The notes under the pieces are model-generated. The model searched no databases. It was given only the letters and a program-made list of their open reading frames with translations, and was not told the origin of the DNA. A DNA stretch of 64,000 bases, from assembly GCF_014805685.1 (NCBI RefSeq), contig NC_060886.1:12296608-12360607 (forward strand), written 5' to 3'. This DNA is from Silurus meridionalis. Its lineage: Eukaryota; Chordata; Actinopteri; Siluriformes; Siluridae. Of the stretch, positions 51,981-64,000 are shown piece by piece. The first letter of the stretch is position 1. Each line of letters opens with the position of its first letter. A program made the position numbers and the translations under genes.

Positions 51981-54900
51981 CTAAATTCCCTCCTCTTCAT
52001 GACCACTTTCTCTGTAGATATCCCTCACCAGAAGGACTTGAGTTAATAGGCTCTCCAGCACATACTTTTCTAGGGGATTTGAACTGAACCATCGAGGACT
52101 GTCTGATGTGGAGGATTCCTCTGGCTTCATATAGAAGAAATCTGTCCTCTGCCTCACTGCCTCAGGGCTAGGAAAAACAAACAATTCATCTTAGACATTT
52201 TTTAAAACTATATCCAAAATATATACAGTATTTCCAGCAAAAAAACTAAAGTTTTATATACCGTAATTTGCGGACTATTAAACGCACCCAAATATAAGCC
52301 CCACCCACTGAATTTGACAAAAGATTTTTATTTTGAACATAAATACGCCGCACCTGTCTATAAGCCGCAGGTGCCTACATTACTTTGCCTACAAACTTAT
52401 GAACTTTACACAGGCTTTAACGAAAGACAGTGTCTGTAACACAGCTTGTATCTAAACAGTAGCCTACCAAAAAAGTCATTGTTCACTGTCTTCCTCCTTC
52501 CTTTCACAACTATTTCTCCTGGGAGTTTTTCTTTTGGGATCGTCGTGCGTCTAAAAATCACCATCGGTGAATCTTTTCTCCCGATGCCGTGCAGCTCAGA
52601 ACACAGGTGAAGTGCGTTTTTTTTATGCCCGGTTGTTTTCAGCGTGACGAATGATTCGCATTTCCTGTTGCCAGTCCGAGTGAGCGGCAGGTCAAATGTC
52701 AGCGGAACATCATCCATATTTATGATGTGGTGCGGCCCGATTCAGTGGGAGCGCGATTTAATATAAAGAGTTTCATTAGTTCACCTGAACCCGTTTGGCA
52801 ATTTCATTGGTCTAATGTTACGGGGCTCGGTTTTTGGCTTGAAGTTTGTGAAACCGGGAAAAACCCATAAATTTGCCGTTTTGTTGTTTAAGCCGGGGGT
52901 TCAAAGTGTGGGAAAAAAGTAGTGTCTTATAGCCCTGAAAATACGGTATTATTTTAAATAACAGAACAGATCTGACAACTGTGATGCATTCTTTAAATTA
53001 TAATGCTAAATTGTATTAATATGCAAAAGGTCTTCTCTTCTCCATGTTCGGTTGCTCAGGTGTTTTGTAACTAACTCCCTGTATGAGTCACACACCTTCC
53101 CCATGTCTAAGTATAATCTTTTCTTTTGACTCTAACTTGAATGATGTGACAGCCTGGCTTTTTCGTCCCCACAGTAAATGAATATTGTTCAGAGTTCACT
53201 AATTTTAAATACAAATCAGACAGTGTTCGTCCAATTTAGCTAACACTAGACAGGCATGTTATTTAACTGATCGATTTATCAGACATCATACGAAAAATTA
53301 ATTATGAAATGAAATACGCTTATGGGGAAAAATTTACACACCTGCTATAGTGTATAGTTTATAAAAGTACTATACACCTGGATTCAGGCGACACTCACCA
53401 CTTAGACAGGTAGAGTTCATACAAGCGACACTCGTGTTTCTTAACAGGACAGTGAGTGGAGCCACGCGAACTATCGCTTTGATCAATGCTGGAATCAGTA
53501 GCCTCTTTACGCCTCCTCTTACTTGGTGCTGGTTCTGTTCGCATAGGCAAGAAACAGAGATTAACATACAAAAATGATAGTTGAAACCAACACCAATAAA
53601 GAAAAGCAACAGGATTGAAAGTGAGAAATCTAAACCCTAACATTAGCCTTGAGTCCTCAATGTGGATCAACAAATAAGTTTATTTACATTGTTTACTAAG
53701 CTGTCTAACCTCAAGGATTTTTAAATAAACTTTTGCTGAAAATGATGCTAAAAACACAGCAACACTGATAAATCACTAAAAAGTAACTACACAACACAGC
53801 AGACAATTTACAGAAATCTTGTAAACTTAGACAGGTGTTAATTGACTGCAGTGAAACATACCTTGCTGATCTTGTGAGATGGACGGAACATGAATACAGA
53901 CAGTGGTGTCGTGATTGTGAGGTTTAGAAGTGCTAGGACCATAAACGTTACTAAAAGAGAGGCGCATGTGCTGCTCAACAGTGCGCAGGCCAAAATATTT
54001 TGTGTTGAGATAGACGAGAGAACGCAGGAGAACTGAGGAGGAATGTTCTCCTAGCTGCCTGCTGCTCCACAGACAAGGCTCCTCTACACGACCCCACAGA
54101 GAACCTGAACACAGTAACACCACATGAACATACACACCAAAAAATGCATACATGCATATTATATATTATATACAGAGTAAGAATTTACTAAAAATGTCCT
54201 CATAGTAGTGATTCAACAACATTATTTCAGGATGTGAACAGCAGTGGTTCTAATCATGGGACACTTTTAATTAACAGAACGACTAGGACGTCAAAAGTTT
54301 TACCATCAGGAAGAACGCTGGGCTGCCAGCCTTTGAGGACCTTGTTAAGTTCCTCCTCAAATCCACTGTAGTGGGGATCATTAAACAGGTCATCTGTCCT
54401 TCCTTTTTCCTGCAGATACTGAAAGTATATCAACATAACATTAAAAAACAATTGACTGTATTGCGCTTGGTATACCTCTAAAACATCAGAGTATTATATA
54501 TTATATATAACAATATTAGAGCTATCAAAAAAATCAAAATAATTAATCTCAATTAATCTCATGATTGTCGTGTTAACTAGGGATATATCGCAACTTAATG
54601 GTACATTTTTAACCTATCTAAATGTACCTTAAATTAAGACTTTTCAAGTGTTTAATACTCCAATTAACATAGTCATGGACAAATATAGATGCTGTATGTA
54701 AATGTATGTTTATTATTAGTAAAATCATACTCAACACAGAGCATTAAGACAAAATATTCTTTTAACGGTCTTAAAGTAATTATGGTGTAAAGTAATCATC
54801 AGGAGACCATACAGAACTTTTGCTATGTTTCCATATGGACAGATTTAATCAGAAAAAGTTTTATTGCCAGGTACAGGTACTTTACAGTACTAGGAATTTG

Positions 54901-56241
54901 ACTTGGTGTCAGGTGTAAACATACACAGAAACGAAACGTGTACATAGATTTTATAACAAATTAATGCTATCGTGTGTGGACTCTGCAAAAGCTCACGGTA
55001 ACTTTGATAAAACGTTGAAAAAACATTCTGAACAAATCCTCTAAACTACAATGCCACAGAAGTGACATGCATATGAAGAAGTCACACATACCTTCTGTAT
55101 ACTGAGGCAAAGGTAGAGAATGCTGTCTGGAGCATAGCGCTCACCGTTGGGCCGACGCACCTCTCTGACGAACTCTTTTAGAGCCTTGCTCAGATCCGCT
55201 GCACTTAGGGAAATAAGAGTGTTTTTCTTCCGAGATGGATTCACTGGACACGAACACAAAAGCAAAAAGTTAGTATATAATATACTCACTAAAAGAAAGA
55301 ATACTTTAAATAGCAAGATGTTCCTGAGTGACTACAGACAGAAAATTCTATAGCAATTTACACTCTGCAACACTCCTCGAAGTTCTGTCATGAGTAACTT
55401 CCAATAGCATCTTTCCTCCAGACAGATTAATAAGGATGATGCAGAGGGGATCAATGTATCCCTATTTTTATTTAATATTCATCATCTGACTTTCATGAAC
55501 ATTTATTATTATGTGTCCTCATAACTTCAATTGATCAACACCAGATGTTTCAGGATGTGAACAGCAGATGAGTTATAATCATTGGACACATTTTGCATAC
55601 ATCGTTCAAATAGTCCCTACTGCATTTTCACTCATAAATGAACCTCAACAAAATTCTTCTCATCTTGTTTGCAGGCACCTTTCTCTTTTGGGTTACTGGA
55701 CTGTGCAGTTGAGGCAGCCCATCTCCTCCAGGCATTCAGGCCATACTTGGAGCTCAGGGGGAAAGAGGCATCAGCTGCAAAAGGCTCTGCTGATGAAGAT
55801 GACTCCATAGAAGTTTCCTCTTCTGTGGCTCTCCTCTTGATGCCCTAAAACCATAAGTGACATAAACGTGACGGGTGTTAATGATAAGGAGCTCAAATTT
55901 AAGAGCATAGAATTCGTATATACTATTCGTATAAAAGTCCTCATAATAAAACATTAGCAATCACTGCACATCAGCATGTGAACAGCATAGTGTTTATAAT
56001 CACTGGACCACAGGTGGAAAGATTACTGAATATTCTACTCAGGTAAAAAGTACTATTACGTTATTAAAATTTGACTTGCGTACAAGTGAAATTACAGGGC
56101 TACAAATCTACACAGGTGAAAAGTAGTTCATTTATAATTGACTTAGGTAAAGGTTACCTAGTTACTTTATTCATTTAAAAAAGCAAGGTGGGTCTCTCCA
56201 GTGTGGGGCAAAAGGACAAGGGGAGATAAAAATCAAACTAG

Positions 56242-56317
<76 letters not shown>

Positions 56318-59300
56318 CAGACCATCCCAAAAAAACCATTTTTTAAACAATACAACCGTTGAAGGTGTCATAAAAAGTGAGATTCTGTAGACCATCTTCA
56401 TGAACATGACTTTCAGAATTAGTGGAAGGTATGCCTTTACTATACTCAATGTCATATTCCTATAACAGGGATAGTATTTTGAAGTGAGATTGTAAGAGGT
56501 ACTTGTAACTAGTCAGTGTATTACCTGTAGTAGACAGCGCTCAGCACTCTCCCTGTTTAGAGGAGCAGAAAGATACACTGCTGAGCACAGGGACTGTACA
56601 CAGAACAAAAAAACATTTTATTCTCCTAAAGGAAGTATCACTTGATTTTTTTGTGTTGTCTCTGTGTTCAGCATGGTCTCTCTCTCTCACTGTGCTTTGC
56701 TGCTGCGAATTGAAGAGTGCTGAGCATTGTCTATGACAGGTAATACACTGACTAGGCAGAAGTACCACATGCAAACCTACTTCAAATCACTAACATTCAC
56801 ACAGTTGCTAATTTTGATGTGGCTGTAGATAAAGTCATATCCCTAAATAAATTTATTTTGGTGGTTGTAGTTTTCAGAGCACAATTTCTTCCTTTCATTA
56901 TATTATTTAAATATTGTACAAATATTTGTATAATTTAAAGAATAAAGGTACACAAAAAAACTACTAATTATAGTAACATGAGTAAACATAAGTAGTCAAT
57001 TTCCACATCTGCAACAGACCCACTTGTGTAAAAATCCCATGATGTGTGTGTTAAGTACCCTCCTCCTGGTTCTGGTCCAGGATGTCTCCTCTCGTTCCTC
57101 AGTGAGGATGGGCGGCAGCGTGAAACCCATCTCTTCCAAGGTGGGAACAGGCGCTGAGGCTGAGGAGAATTATACCTTCAAATTATTTCTTTAAAACCTG
57201 ACCAATCCAAACTAATAAACTAAACACTACATTTTACAAATACAGCTCGAGTATGTTATACAACTAACGTTGTCTGTTTTGAGCGTTATGCAGTTTTATA
57301 CCTTGTGGAAGATCTTTCTCTAGGTCCAGCTCTGGTTCAAATTTCTCTTCCTCCTCTTCCTCTTCTTCTGAAATGCTTTCACCACTGATGCTATTCACTC
57401 TCTCCCTTTTAATCTCTGCACTCTCCTCACATTTGATATCTGAAACAGATGGAAGTAAAATATTTTTTTAAGCCGCTTAACTGAACCTTTTCCATTTCAC
57501 TCTTTCACCTCCCCACAAAAAAGATGTACAAACAAACATTCCTTCAATGACAATTCCATCTTACAGTCAGTTCTTTGTGGCAAAAAAAATGTTTTTCAGA
57601 AATAGCTTCACACCTAAGCAGTCAGGTTTATTATCCTCCTCTGAAATTATTTTTGAAACAGCTTTGAAAGGATTGGGGCAATTCTTTGCTTTCAGTTCAT
57701 CTATGGTCTTCACAATATGCTCAGAACTCTGCAGTGTGGTGGGCAGAATCACTGGCACAGGTATCTGAAAACAACATAAACAAACATGATTTTCTTCATC
57801 ATACACTCAGTGTATATTAGACCATTTTAATAGCGTTTCTGGATGCCTCGTCAATTAAGAGGGAAGCTCTTACAGGAAGAAGTATCGGGAAAAAAGAGGG
57901 TGTAGCCTGAGCATAAAGATTCATGGGTACTGGAACATAAACAGGAACAGGAATTGGTACAGGGACATACTCCTTCACCAAGCCTTCCAAGCCGTCCTCC
58001 TCTGTAAAGACCAAACAAACGTGTTAGTCTGTGTATATGTACAGGTTCTCTACTCAGGCAGCATGTATGTGACACAATCTACCTGTTTGCAATTGTTTGC
58101 TCTGCATGTGAGGTTTGCAGTACGTGGCTTTAGTCATGGTGAGCGGTTTACAAAGAACAGCTTTATTCTTCACATCCTTAACAATCCCTCCACTGGCATA
58201 TGACATGGGTACCTGATTAAGGAGCTGCACAGGGGGGGGGGGAAAGTGAGAGTGAGAGACAGCTGAGATTGCTGCTATACACAGATGTTTAGATAGAGGA
58301 AGATAATGCTGACTGGCTCTAATGCTTCTTTCTTCCAGAAACAACACACAGTAATTATAAAATTTGAAAAACGAATTACTTTAATACTCACAGTTAATTT
58401 TGGTGCCGGTGTCTGTCCTATTATTAAAACAAAACAATTATTAAATTACATACAAAAGTACATCATTTTTAAGAATATTAGAATTGTTTATTACCTAATG
58501 CTGTGTTTTCTGGCCCTTTTTGAGTTGCCATATTGGGCTGATTTTGCTGACAGTAAAAACGGAGGAGACACTCTTGGTCACAGAAGTGCTTCATCTCAGC
58601 ACGCCACTGCACAGACTCTGTCAGGTTCCCCTGCACTTTACAGCAGTCACAGCGTGCCGCCTGGTGGACAAACAAGAGAAGACCATGTTTAAAAAGCAAA
58701 ATGAATAACAGGACTTAACTTATGACTGTATAAGGTACATGGCCTTGTGTCCTCATATATTAATGGGTATCGACACTATGGTTCAGAATGTGAACAGCAA
58801 TAAGGTTATAATCACAGGACAATTTTTGACACAAACATAATTATTAATAAATCACACACCTTGTAATACCAGTCATGAAACTTCTTAGCACAAGTTTCAC
58901 TGCAGAAGTCTCTGTTAAGACCATCAATCAGTTTGGTAACCGATTTTTTGCACATCTGAGTGCAATGGTTGCAGGTGACGCATTTGAGGCCTAAACGGTG
59001 TATAAAGTCCTGCTTGAACAACAGCTTACAACCTGCAGCCAAAAAAAAAGGTAGCAGACCGTTATTTTATACTTCAAAAAAGTGATTAAAGCAATTGAAG
59101 CAGACTATGTAATTAAAAAGATTTTTTTTTGTTTACAGGTATGGAAATCACACTCACCCGTTTCAAATTTATAATCATTCTTGACTTAGGTTATTTGACT
59201 TGGATGGATGTAATCCAAAAACTATAAAAAACTAAGTACAATGAAAAAAATTTAACAATCTAAAGATAGATCGCTCTCCGATTGCAATATCTACCCATTT

Positions 59301-62300
59301 ATAATTTACTGTATACATTTAAAGCGATGTGTTGAACATTTGGATTATGTTCAAAGAGTGCCATAATATATTCTTTCAAAAGTCTGCAGCTGCAGAAAGT
59401 TTGCGATCCCCTGCAGTACAGTTAATGAGTGTGGTGAAAAAATCATTATGCAACTTTAATCTATACACTGAAAGTTTTATCCTGTAATACTAACGAGCCT
59501 GGTTGCTTTTGATCCGCAATAGTGTTCTAATCACAGGATCTCATCCAAAGGGAGAAAAAACCCAAATATACCTTCACTACAGAAAGGTCTTTTGACCCCT
59601 GAAAACTTGACTGTCTCGTGAAGTGTCTTCTCCTCCTGGCAATTCTCGCAGAAGGTCACTATACAATGGAGCTTCTTATAGTCCTCGCAACACGTCTTAC
59701 TGCAAAATTGATACACTTTATCCTGAAAGCAACAAGGAAGAACATATCTAAATCTGATTAAAGAAAAAAGGTATAGAGTAATAAAATAAAAACGGATTTG
59801 CTGGATAACACTACCTCCCACTCCAGAATCTCTGGTTTCAGGCTGAAAGAGCCACGACAGTAATTGCATTTCAGTTGGACGTTGCTGGAAGCTAGGGCAG
59901 GAAGTTGGCCATTGGCTGATGTTTGTATAGTGGCGTTCTAAAAAAAACAGGAAAATGTGAAAAGACACAAAAATCGGCTGGATGTTCCAAAGGCATAATC
60001 TTGCATTTAGAAGTGCTATTATGACCATAAAGACCCTTACATGTATCAGAAGTGCTTTGACCCAATGCATGCCATGCAAATGTCTACAGGTTATACAGTT
60101 TGCAATGCATGTACCTGGAATTTAGTGACGCACTGAGAGCTGCAGAAGTTTAAGACCTTTCCTTCAGGTAGTGTTGCCTGATACTGAGGTAATGCATTTC
60201 TCTTACAGAAATGACAGGAAGGTTCAGCAACTACAAACACAGATAAGTATCAATACAAGCTACAGAGCTTGTAAACATGTCAGTTGACACCATTTCTGAA
60301 ACAAAGAAACTGTTAAAGTGCAAATAGAAAATCAGTTGTACTGTGTAAGAGCCACATGTCTCAGTGCTACTTGTGGTACAAGTGTGAATCATCGGGCGAC
60401 GATTTTGTCTGATTTACTAGAGGTGCACAGTTGCCGATGAATCAAACCTTCGCAAATAAAATGCATCAAGCTGCCACTAAAAGCAAATTGAAACCAAACA
60501 TTTCTAATGTCTAACAACCTGCCTATGAGCATGTCTAAGCACTTTACCATAAAAACACAAGGGTTTCTATCCCAGTCTCACCCTAAACTACTGCTGCATT
60601 CCAGTGATTATGATAATGTCAGTAATCAACACTGATTTAACTTCCCACAGAATTCAGTTCCAACCCAAATCCAGCACACCTGCTCCAAATAATCAGCTCC
60701 GCTGGATTCAGGAGTGATCCCTAATGACTTCTGTAAGAAGGCAAACCAACAGCAGCAGTGCTCATGATCATTGTGCTAAACTACAGCTTATTACTCTCTT
60801 ATTATATATTTTTTAAAAGATTAAATGCGACCCCGTGTTGTCTGAACCATAGACACACTAATTACAAGAGAGACATTTCTTTACTGATCATCTATCAGAA
60901 AAAGGCAAAGGCGAGTGTTGCTGAATTATAGTTTAATGACTACAGCATGTGTAAACTGCTCATTGTGTTACGGTGCATAAATGAGACTTGTGTAAAAGAA
61001 AGATTCGAACAATTAACATCCTGATTCTTGCATCCAGAAAGGGGCACACCTTATACATTATGTTTTCCCAAAAATACAATTCTAAGATTGTTACAAATAG
61101 AAAAACGATGCCGTGACCACGTGCTATACAAATATCAACTTATATATGTCCTCAAGTTTATTCATTAAGATGATTTATAATAGGCAAGACTAAAAACTGT
61201 GAAAAATCACACACAGTCAATAGTACTAATTTCATTTAAATAGCCGTCATTTTTCCGACGTATTTTTACGTAAGATAAACAAAACAGGACAAATGATTAA
61301 AAACAGGCAACCGGTGGTTAACCCCAGAATTTATACGAGTACTTACTTGGTGCTGCAGCTGTGACTTTGCTTTTATTCATACAAGATGAGCAATAAGGCT
61401 CCATGACACCAGAAGGTTCAATACCATGAGTTACATCAAAAGATCTGCACATTGCCTTACATCCACTACATTGGGTCATCTTTCCATGTGTCTAGGGTAA
61501 AAATAAAACAAAATAAAAAACTAGTCATTTAAGGCTAACATTTCAATGATAAGATATTCACTTATATTATTGACATTCTTGAGAGGACAGTGTTCTCAGT
61601 GGCTCTGAAGCAGAGTTCCTGTTCTGTTTATTTTAAGGCGGTCATAAATGTTGTTGAAACTAGATAAGTGGTTTTGTTAGAAAGATATCAGATTAATCAA
61701 TTATTTTTGGTAAAAAAATCACAAAAAAAAAAAAAAAGAGTTTAGGTCAAATTACACCTCCAAGGAGAGATGTTCACTGGGACTGGAATCCAAAAGGACC
61801 CAAAATACAAACATTGTGGAAGTGTGCAATTCTTACCCCAACGGGGCAGAAACTAGTGGTCAGATATGAAGATTGTGGAACAAAGAACGGCAATGTTTCT
61901 TGTTTGTTCATTCATCATCAGTAACCCCTTTATCCTACTTTTACTCGTTGTGGTTTAAATGGCTTAGTTCATACTCTGGGAAATAAAACCAAATTAATTT
62001 CCTTAGAATAGACTGCAGACATGTAGAAACAAAAATAAATGCAGGTCATGTTGGTCAGAAAACCTTTTGAAGCTGTCTGAAGTGGGATTAAAATACCTTT
62101 TGTACACCTCTAGAGCCAAGGACAATAATAAACTCACAATGTCACAGTTCAATAATAGATACATGTCAGTAGGCTTTACCTGTTTGTAATCTCTGACACA
62201 GTTCTGACAACAAAACCGTTTCTGCTGCCCATCGATAAGCAAGAAGTGATTTGCTGTGGCCCGGCTGGGCAGGTAGTTCCCACACTGCTCACAACAATTC

Positions 62301-63091
62301 ATGATCAGGCGATTAGCCATACGGTAACGGTTAAAACATGCATCACTGCAGATTTTATGGGTGATGTTCTTGAAGCTGACTTCATGGCGAATCTACAGAA
62401 ATAAATGAGACACAAATATTAATCTAAACATACATAGACAACAGACGGTACACACAGGGAAGTAAACAATGCCAATGATCTCATATTGTAGAACATTAAA
62501 GACTGGGATGGTATATAGCACTGAAACAAATGTTTGTTTCACTGACCTCTGTGAGCTTTCCACAGACAGTACAATTGGTTTTGAGGGTGTTCTTCGGGGG
62601 ATTCTGTTTATTTTCGTATGCCGCCAGACAACCGGTGCTGCAGAACTCCTGAAATGATCCTGAGTCCACCTGAGCCACAAATGCTTCTTTTATACTACTA
62701 ATGTCCCTAGTTTAAGAGAAATTACATTTGCCATGTTTATCAACAAAATAGTCAGGTAAGAGAGTGTTATAAACAGAACATATTTCACAGAACAAGTCTT
62801 ACTTCTTGCACATGGTGCAGCTCTTTTTGGGTGTGGGTTTGTGGGAGAAGGCAGAAAGGCAAGTCGTAGAGCAAAACAAGTGGGAGGAGCCTTTGCGCTG
62901 ATAAGCAGTCTGACCTTTCTTTAAAGGCTTTTTACAGTTAGCACAGGTGACCTTCATGGTGCGTGGTGGCTGCTGGGAGCCTGAGGAAGACTGGCCTGGT
63001 GCTTTAGGAAGAGATGCAGTAGGAGAGGGAGAGTCCACCCCTGGCTGCTTCTGATTGCGGGGAAAAGACGCGGACTGAGAGATCCAGGAAT
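51981..63091 (-). CDS. zmym2: Zinc finger MYM-type protein 2, exons from the first MYM finger to the stop (5' end missing)
   Basis: Nuclear SUMO-binding protein linked to LSD1-CoREST-HDAC repression. 21 exons in phase: 63091-62803, 62706-62547, 62392-62180, 61491-61347, 60230-60115, 59937-59815, 59722-59572, 59032-58860, 58660-58495, 58417-58392, 58224-58083, 58001-57874, 57764-57614, 57439-57302, 57159-57059, 55844-55679, 55243-55092, 54418-54304, 54104-53862, 53534-53399, 52167-51981. The first nine encode a series of MYM fingers ([43 protein letters not shown]). Then come a Pro/Val stretch ([15 protein letters not shown]), an acidic tract, and the C-terminal Crypton-derived domain ([36 protein letters not shown]). 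The donor of 55679 is weak but phase-fixed. Related zmym5 and zmym4 exist; length and synteny favour zmym2. Confidence 0.95.
52257..52950 (-). mobile_element. pogo/Tigger-like DNA transposon copy in the last zmym2 intron
   Basis: Ends TACCGTAATTTGCGGACTAT and ATAGCCCTGAAAATACGGTA form terminal inverted repeats next to TA. The minus-strand ORF 52717-52406 ([20 protein letters not shown] ... [20 protein letters not shown]) matches the DDE domain start of CENP-B/pogo-type transposases. N- and C-terminal parts are missing. Confidence 0.8.
54195..54264 (+). repeat. Short intronic repeat, copy 1
   Basis: TGTCCTCATAG ... GGATGTGAACAGCAGT ... CTAATCATGGGACA. Other copies are at 55514-55590, 55937-56008, 58748-58822 and perhaps 59480-59536. 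Ends TGTCC and GGACA are inverse. Confidence 0.7.
54518..54830 (+). repeat. Dispersed repeat, partner of 44391-44710
   Basis: See the copy at 44391: same blocks in the same order, about 80% alike by eye over the best parts. Lies in a zmym2 intron. Confidence 0.65.
55514..55590 (+). repeat. Short intronic repeat, copy 2
   Basis: TGTCCTCATAAC ... TTTCAGGATGTGAACAGCAG ... TTATAATCATTGGACA, in a zmym2 intron. Confidence 0.7.
55937..56008 (+). repeat. Short intronic repeat, copy 3
   Basis: GTCCTCATAAT ... CAGCATGTGAACAGCATAGT ... TTATAATCACTGGACC; abuts the hAT-like element on its right. Confidence 0.7.
56010..57013. mobile_element. hAT-like element in a zmym2 intron, with nested repeats
   Basis: The left end CACAGGTGGAAAGATTACT is mirrored by the right end on the minus strand, CAGATGTGGAAATTGACTAC; both continue into TACTCA(G/T)GTTA-like sequence. 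Flanking 8-mers CACTGGAC and CAACAGAC agree only partly. The element contains a (TA)n array (56242-56313) and a palindrome (56511-56753). Confidence 0.6.
56511..56753. repeat. Inverted repeat with 40-bp arms
   Basis: 56511-56550 (AGTCAGTGTATTACCTG...) and 56714-56753 are reverse complements with few mismatches, 163 bp apart. Could form a hairpin or be a small MITE. Confidence 0.8.
58748..58822 (+). repeat. Short intronic repeat, copy 4
   Basis: TGTCCTCATATA ... TTCAGAATGTGAACAGCAAT ... TTATAATCACAGGACA, in a zmym2 intron. Confidence 0.7.
60231..61346. other. zmym2 intron, no clear feature
   Basis: Intron between two MYM-finger exons. I see no gene or clear repeat. The stretch around 60655-60730 has the look of a fish repeat, but I cannot place it. 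Confidence 0.5.
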
Positions 63092-64000
63092 CTAAGAAAA
63101 ATGCAAATCTTTAGACTTTAGAAGCTATTAGTATTAAGGAATCAGTAACAGTAAAACTAAACTTCGAGGGTTAATTCCATTGGTTTAATTTTTACAGAAA
63201 ATTTTCTATTGATATACTGGACAGTATACTCAAATGCTAAAAATCTAGATGGTTAGTAGGCATGTCTGCAACGTTCTTGACGTTAATGATTAATTATGCT
63301 GGGAAATATAAGTGTACTTAGATGTGCATGCAAAAAACAGGCAACAATCCAAATCCAGACATAAGGAAAAATATAGCTGATTACCAGAGTTTGAAGTTTA
63401 AAAAAAAATAAAATTAAATTAAATTAGGAACATGCCCACTGAGTTTCATTCCGATTGGCCTCGGGTAACCTTGTGTAATGGGTGCTCGAAATTCACAGAC
63501 CGATGGCGGCCATGTTTTTTGAGATACACGATTCTCTCATAAACTCTTGTAGCATTGGACATAGTCTTATCAAATTGGCCTGCAGTGTCTAACGGATGTG
63601 CAGTTATAGCCATTTTTTCATCTTATAGTGCCACCAAGTGGTCGAGCTCTGCAATTTGACTAGAGTGGGCTCTTGCACATGTCTACCGAGTTTGAAGAAA
63701 TCTTATTCCATTCAAGGGTTACAGCAATTTGAGTGAAAGTGGCCCCACCCATTTTATTTTTGCTATTTGGTGCCACCTTTGTGACAGAGTCGAAAGTTTT
63801 CTTTTTTTTTTTCTTTTATAGTTACTGGTTTGGTTATGTTTGGGCAAAATACCTAAGACTAGTTCGCAAAAGTGGAGGTTCATCATAATTAAGAATTACA
63901 ATTACACCATAAAAACCTGATATTGTCCCCAAGTGTCTAGTTTCTTTTAAAATTCTTAAAGCCCTTTAGGGCCGTGGGTTAAACATGCCAGACACTTCAT
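63092..64000 (-). other. zmym2 intron to the window edge, with a probable interspersed repeat
   Basis: No exon seen. From about 63425 to 63790 the text (TTTCATTCCGATTGGCC, GATGGCGGCCATGTTTT, TATAGTGCCACCAAGTGGTC, TTGGTGCCACC) has the character of an old dispersed repeat of fish genomes. Class unknown. Confidence 0.45.

Noticed and set aside
56522..56549. 28-nt splice-bounded segment as a zmym2 exon
   Set aside because: It would break the frame between phase-0 borders and lies in a palindrome inside a transposon.
59531..60079. 182-codon minus-strand frame
   Set aside because: It runs through a real zmym2 exon (59572-59722) and intron sequence; only the exon part is coding.
60655..60730. Possible dispersed repeat in a zmym2 intron
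   Set aside because: The text looks familiar, but I could find no second copy in the window and no termini.

Overview
The window is vertebrate nuclear DNA, most likely from a teleost fish. The evidence is AT-rich non-coding sequence, genes split by canonical splice sites, long TA/CA/GA microsatellites, and many decayed Tc1-, hAT- and pogo-like transposons of types common in fish. Closest similarity of the proteins is to vertebrate families. The species cannot be named from the sequence; the repeat types would fit an ostariophysan (catfish, characin or carp-like fish), which is inference.

Gene order, left to right: eef1akmt1 (+, 3' part), il17d (-), ift88 (-, complete, 25 coding exons), cryl1 (+, complete, 8 exons), a beta connexin of the GJB2/GJB6 group (+, one coding exon), gja3 (+, one coding exon), and zmym2 (-, 21 coding exons, 5' end beyond the window). 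This is the human 13q12.11 neighbourhood (ZMYM2-GJA3-GJB2/GJB6-CRYL1-IFT88-IL17D-EEF1AKMT1) with the same relative orientations, read from the other strand. I rebuilt exons by matching splice sites, reading phase and family protein sequence. ift88 adds up to 823 codons plus stop and cryl1 to 315 plus stop, both close to the human lengths.

Region by region. 1-3.3 kb: the 3' ends of eef1akmt1 and il17d converge, with a deleted Tc1-like element between them; il17d is a GC-rich island. 3.3-16.3 kb: ift88, whose introns hold Tc1-like and hAT-like relics. 16.3-17.2 kb: short head-to-head promoter region shared by ift88 and cryl1. 17.2-30.1 kb: cryl1, whose introns hold a large inverted-repeat element and a Tc1 transposase gene broken by a clean hAT insertion. 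30.9-38.6 kb: two connexin genes, each with a non-coding first exon and a compound TA/TG repeat in the 5' intron. 38.6-52 kb: about 13 kb with no gene found, only repeats (hAT carrying a SINE, Tc1 relics, retroelement tails, microsatellites). 52-64 kb: zmym2, with a pogo/Tigger-like copy in its last intron and a small repeat recurring in several introns.

The genes do not form an operon or single pathway. They are a conserved block with unrelated roles: translation-factor methylation, cytokine signalling, ciliary transport, sugar metabolism, gap junctions and chromatin/SUMO-linked transcription control. I found no convincing new defence, CRISPR or prokaryote-like system. The most informative unusual features are at splice sites: a probable U12-type intron in ift88, three GC-AG introns fixed by reading phase, and a possible 18-nt in-frame microexon in ift88.
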